Part shown: piece by piece, positions 63,126 to 64,000 of the stretch
How positions within the stretch are numbered: the first letter of the stretch is position 1
Layout: every line of letters starts with the position of its first letter
From: Ruminococcus sp.
Lineage (GTDB): Bacteria > Bacillota > Clostridia > Lachnospirales > Lachnospiraceae
Reading direction: 5' to 3'
DNA: 64,000 nucleotides
NCBI GenBank assembly: GCA_013911065.1
Contig: JACERV010000007.1
Coordinates: forward strand, 62,001-126,000
Program-made: the position numbers and the translations under genes
The notes under the pieces: model-generated
Databases searched by the model: none
What the model saw: the letters and a program-made list of their open reading frames with translations, nothing else
What the model was told of the DNA's origin: nothing

Positions 63126-64000
63126 CTATCTTAATATATCTTCCAAATGCTCTGCACTGTCACTTCTTTCAGAAAACAGAGGTTTTTCCCCTTTTCTTAC
63201 ATATTCTGTCGTCAGAGTATTCCAGATTGAATTTACATTTTCCACGCAGTCAATATAAATCTGTGCAAGAAGATATGTGGGAACCCCCAGTTCCTCCGAT
63301 AAAGATTTACTTTCTTTCCAGTCCGCTTTCTCATAAGCCAGAATCAGCTTATAAACACTTCCTGCAACTCCTTCCCCGCTTATAAGAGCGGCTTTCGCAG
63401 CCGGATTCAATGGAATCCTTTCCAAAATCTCTTCCATTGTAGCTTCTACCATGTATTCTATTGTAGAAAACATTCCCATCATATAGGCTTCATTATTTGT
63501 AACCGGACAGTCCTTCACATAGTTTACAAGCTCAGAAGCAAACTTTGCTCTCAAAAATGAAATCTTCAGAAGCTCCTCTGCAGCCGGGTCTCCTGCGTCC
63601 TGCCTGAAACTCAGCATATATACCCATTGCCTGAGTTGTCCGATTCCCAGTGTAACCAGTGCCTGCCGTATAGAAGATGTCCTTCTCCTAAGTGCAAAAT
63701 ATGCAGAGTTAACCAGCTTTAAAAGAGTGAATGTTAATCCTGCATCCCGACTGATAATCCGCTCTATTTCAGCAATATCAGGCTCTGGTTTTGACACCTC
63801 AACGAGAAGCTGAAAAAAGTTCCCTTTCATGTATGTCACTTGATCTACTTTTGTGACAAGGGTACTCGCTATATAATCCCCTTCCAGGTAATCCACACCC
63901 AAATCAACAGCATAATCATAGATTTCTTTAGAATCAATATTCGTGGCAATACATTTCTTATCAATGCCTTTGGCCATGCTTATGATATTTTTTAAGGTAT
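63126..64000 (-). CDS. EAL-HDOD (YuxH-like) signalling protein, 5' end beyond window
   Basis: The track starts at 63977, but the frame is open to the right edge and the extra codons read TLKNIIS, which continues the fold, so the gene is incomplete. The visible start (KCIATNIDSKEIYDYAVDLGVDYLEG) is the end of an EAL domain, where the usual AENVE is ATNID; loss of that glutamate suggests no phosphodiesterase activity. The HDOD domain (from about LVEVSKPEPDIAEIERIISRD) has ILKLVNSAYF-like and IRQALVTLGIGQLRQWV motifs. The family is a probable cyclic di-GMP sensor or scaffold. It heads the parA-comFB cluster. Confidence 0.85.
   Translation of the reverse strand, partial: TLKNIISMAKGIDKKCIATNIDSKEIYDYAVDLGVDYLEGDYIASTLVTKVDQVTYMKGNFFQLLVEVSKPEPDIAEIERIISRDAGLTFTLLKLVNSAYFALRRRTSSIRQALVTLGIGQLRQWVYMLSFRQDAGDPAAEELLKISFLRAKFASELVNYVKDCPVTNNEAYMMGMFSTIEYMVEATMEEILERIPLNPAAKAALISGEGVAGSVYKLILAYEKADWKESKSLSEELGVPTYLLAQIYIDCVENVNSIWNTLTTEYVRKGEKPLFSERSDSAEHLEDILR

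Overview
The window is a stretch of chromosome from an anaerobic, motile, low-to-medium GC Bacillota bacterium, most likely a Lachnospiraceae / Clostridium cluster XIVa species. The evidence is strong GGAGG ribosome sites, sigma-A promoters of TTGACA-17-TATAAT type, a Rex regulator, desulfoferrodoxin, a Re-citrate-synthase-like enzyme, secreted ChW-repeat protein, and the flgM-flgN-flgK-flgL-yviE-fliW-csrA gene order shared with Bacillus and motile clostridia. I see no rRNA, tRNA, CRISPR array, prophage or intact insertion sequence. Almost all genes lie on the minus strand; the exceptions are an ABC-F gene, the aroC-pot operon and one secreted C39-like protein.

Layout. 1-10.6 kb (minus): tepA-ftsK (ftsK runs off the left edge), metY, a CFI-box protein of unknown role behind yebC, then nnr-alr-mazF and rex. 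10.7-12.7 kb (plus): a lone ABC-F ATPase. 12.9-16.3 kb (minus): a probable oxidative glutamate-precursor operon, Re-citrate-synthase-like gene / GntR-FCD regulator / NADP isocitrate dehydrogenase, read from a strong promoter overlapped by a perfect 24-bp palindrome that is probably the operator of that regulator. 16.4-23.3 kb (minus): leuB-ilvD-ilvB-serC-serA amino acid operon. 23.4-27 kb (minus): an L,D-transpeptidase, tgt and yajC. 27.1-32 kb (plus): aroC overlapping a potA-potB-potCD polyamine transporter in which permease and binding protein are fused. 32.2-41.1 kb (minus): nucleoside kinase, nif3-like, trmK, rpoD, dnaG, dgt and a tandem PPK2 enzyme. 41.2-45.4 kb: a 1403-residue secreted ChW / beta-helix protein.

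45.6-64 kb is a motility and second-messenger island: a GGDEF-HD-GYP protein, an MCP and CheR in one operon; desulfoferrodoxin; the flgM-csrA operon; an orphan FtsE-like ATPase with a catalytically degenerate nucleotidyltransferase-fold partner; a divergent secreted C39-like protein with a sigma-28-like promoter; fliD-fliS-fliT-like from a good sigma-28 promoter; and an EAL-HDOD / ParA / ComFB trio that runs off the right edge.

Between genes there are two dispersed repeat families. The more striking is a two-hairpin element of about 100 bp, present four times in the same orientation (3310, 4898, 12765, 32041), with compensatory base changes in the stems and one copy nested inside the loop of another. 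The second is a short palindromic family ending in GTTACAGTTCAGCC. Start sites in the ORF track were moved downstream where a ribosome site inside the ORF or overlap with the previous gene made the longer start implausible.
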